A DNA stretch of 12,868 nt. It comes from Actinomycetota bacterium. GTDB lineage: Bacteria > Actinomycetota > Actinomycetes > Actinomycetales > Microbacteriaceae. Made by a program: the position numbers and the translations under genes. Of this stretch, positions 12,742 to 12,868 are shown in pieces. The stretch is from positions 1 to 12,868 of the forward strand of contig VGAV01000031.1 in assembly GCA_016870695.1 (NCBI GenBank), in the 5' to 3' direction. Under the pieces are notes generated by a model, which was not told the DNA's origin, did no database searches, and saw only the letters and a program-made list of their open reading frames with translations. Every line of letters begins with the position of its first letter. Position 1 is the first letter of the stretch.

Positions 12742-12763
12742 CGCCGGCGCCGATCGCCCGGCG
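12742..12763. terminator. Hairpin between convergent transporter and partial gene
   Basis: CGCCGG (12742-12747) and CCGGCG (12758-12763) pair around a 10-nt loop in the 40-bp gap between two convergent stop codons. No T tract follows. It is a possible shared terminator. Confidence 0.3.
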
Positions 12764-12770
12764 AGGCGCG

Positions 12771-12868
12771 TCAGCCCGCGTCGACGCTCTTCTTCGACCG
12801 GCGGCGGCCGGACGGCATGCGGGACAGGTGCTTCGCGGCATCCACCGTCTTCCGACGGACGGGACGCG
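12771..12868 (-). CDS. Partial gene, basic C-terminal tail (5' part outside window)
   Basis: The frame is open from the right edge to TGA at 12773-12771 and shows the last 31 residues: RPVRRKTVDAAKHLSRMP then SGRRRSKKSVDAG. The tail is strongly basic, as in nucleic-acid-binding or membrane-associated proteins, but no family can be named from so little. It is convergent with the transporter gene. The call rests on the open frame, the gene-like gap and codon use with G or C at third positions. Confidence 0.45.
   Translation of the reverse strand, partial: RPVRRKTVDAAKHLSRMPSGRRRSKKSVDAG

Noticed and set aside
11651..12841. 396-residue minus-strand ORF
   Set aside because: Antisense to the membrane transporter; rich in Asp, Gly, Arg and His with no hydrophobic core.
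1..12868. CRISPR array, insertion sequence or rRNA
   Set aside because: No regularly spaced repeat-spacer pattern, transposase frame, IS-type terminal repeats or rRNA-like sequence was seen on either strand.

Overview
The window looks like chromosome of a high-GC actinobacterium, most likely a member of the Microbacteriaceae such as Microbacterium. The reasons are the GC-rich codon use, frequent GTG and TTG starts with strong purine ribosome binding sites, a DUF3263 gene, and two genes of the small family that opens with MGxLxYG, which I know from Microbacteriaceae genomes (DUF7882 from memory). No genus marker is present, so the genus is an inference.

Bases 1-5784 are integrated mobile DNA. 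The left part (1-2520) is the right end of a prophage. It holds the C-terminus of a tail or fibre protein, a membrane acyltransferase on the opposite strand, a small hypothetical gene, a DUF3263 gene, and a cluster of short repeats that look like integrase arm sites. It ends at 2521-2558 in a 38-bp copy of a tRNA 3' end (T arm plus acceptor strand). The same sequence, with one substitution, recurs at 5747-5784. Neither copy has a tRNA 5' half, so the intact tRNA gene should lie left of the window.

Between the two copies is a 3.2-kb segment (2559-5746), apparently a second element inserted at the same tRNA. It carries two divergent copies of the DUF7882-like family on opposite strands, an unknown 83-residue ORF, a possible tiny membrane protein, and a tail-protein relic broken by two single-base frameshifts. 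A third suspected frameshift lies in a Cys-containing ORF near its left end. No integrase is seen, so this looks like a decaying, non-autonomous remnant.

From 5785 the sequence is ordinary host chromosome with intact genes. Two related AraC-family regulators are coupled by an ATGA overlap. They are transcribed away from a clan GH-A glycoside hydrolase that has no signal peptide and is preceded by a 13-codon leader ORF overlapping its start. Convergent to the hydrolase is an amylosucrase-type GH13 enzyme with all three catalytic residues. A YdcZ-type membrane transporter is transcribed divergently from the amylosucrase. The gap between them holds a highly symmetric array of four 9-bp half-sites. 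A plausible reading is an inducible intracellular glycoside and sucrose/alpha-glucan locus, with the AraC pair controlling the hydrolase and an unknown regulator acting at the shared amylosucrase-transporter region. The window ends inside the 3' end of another gene on the minus strand.
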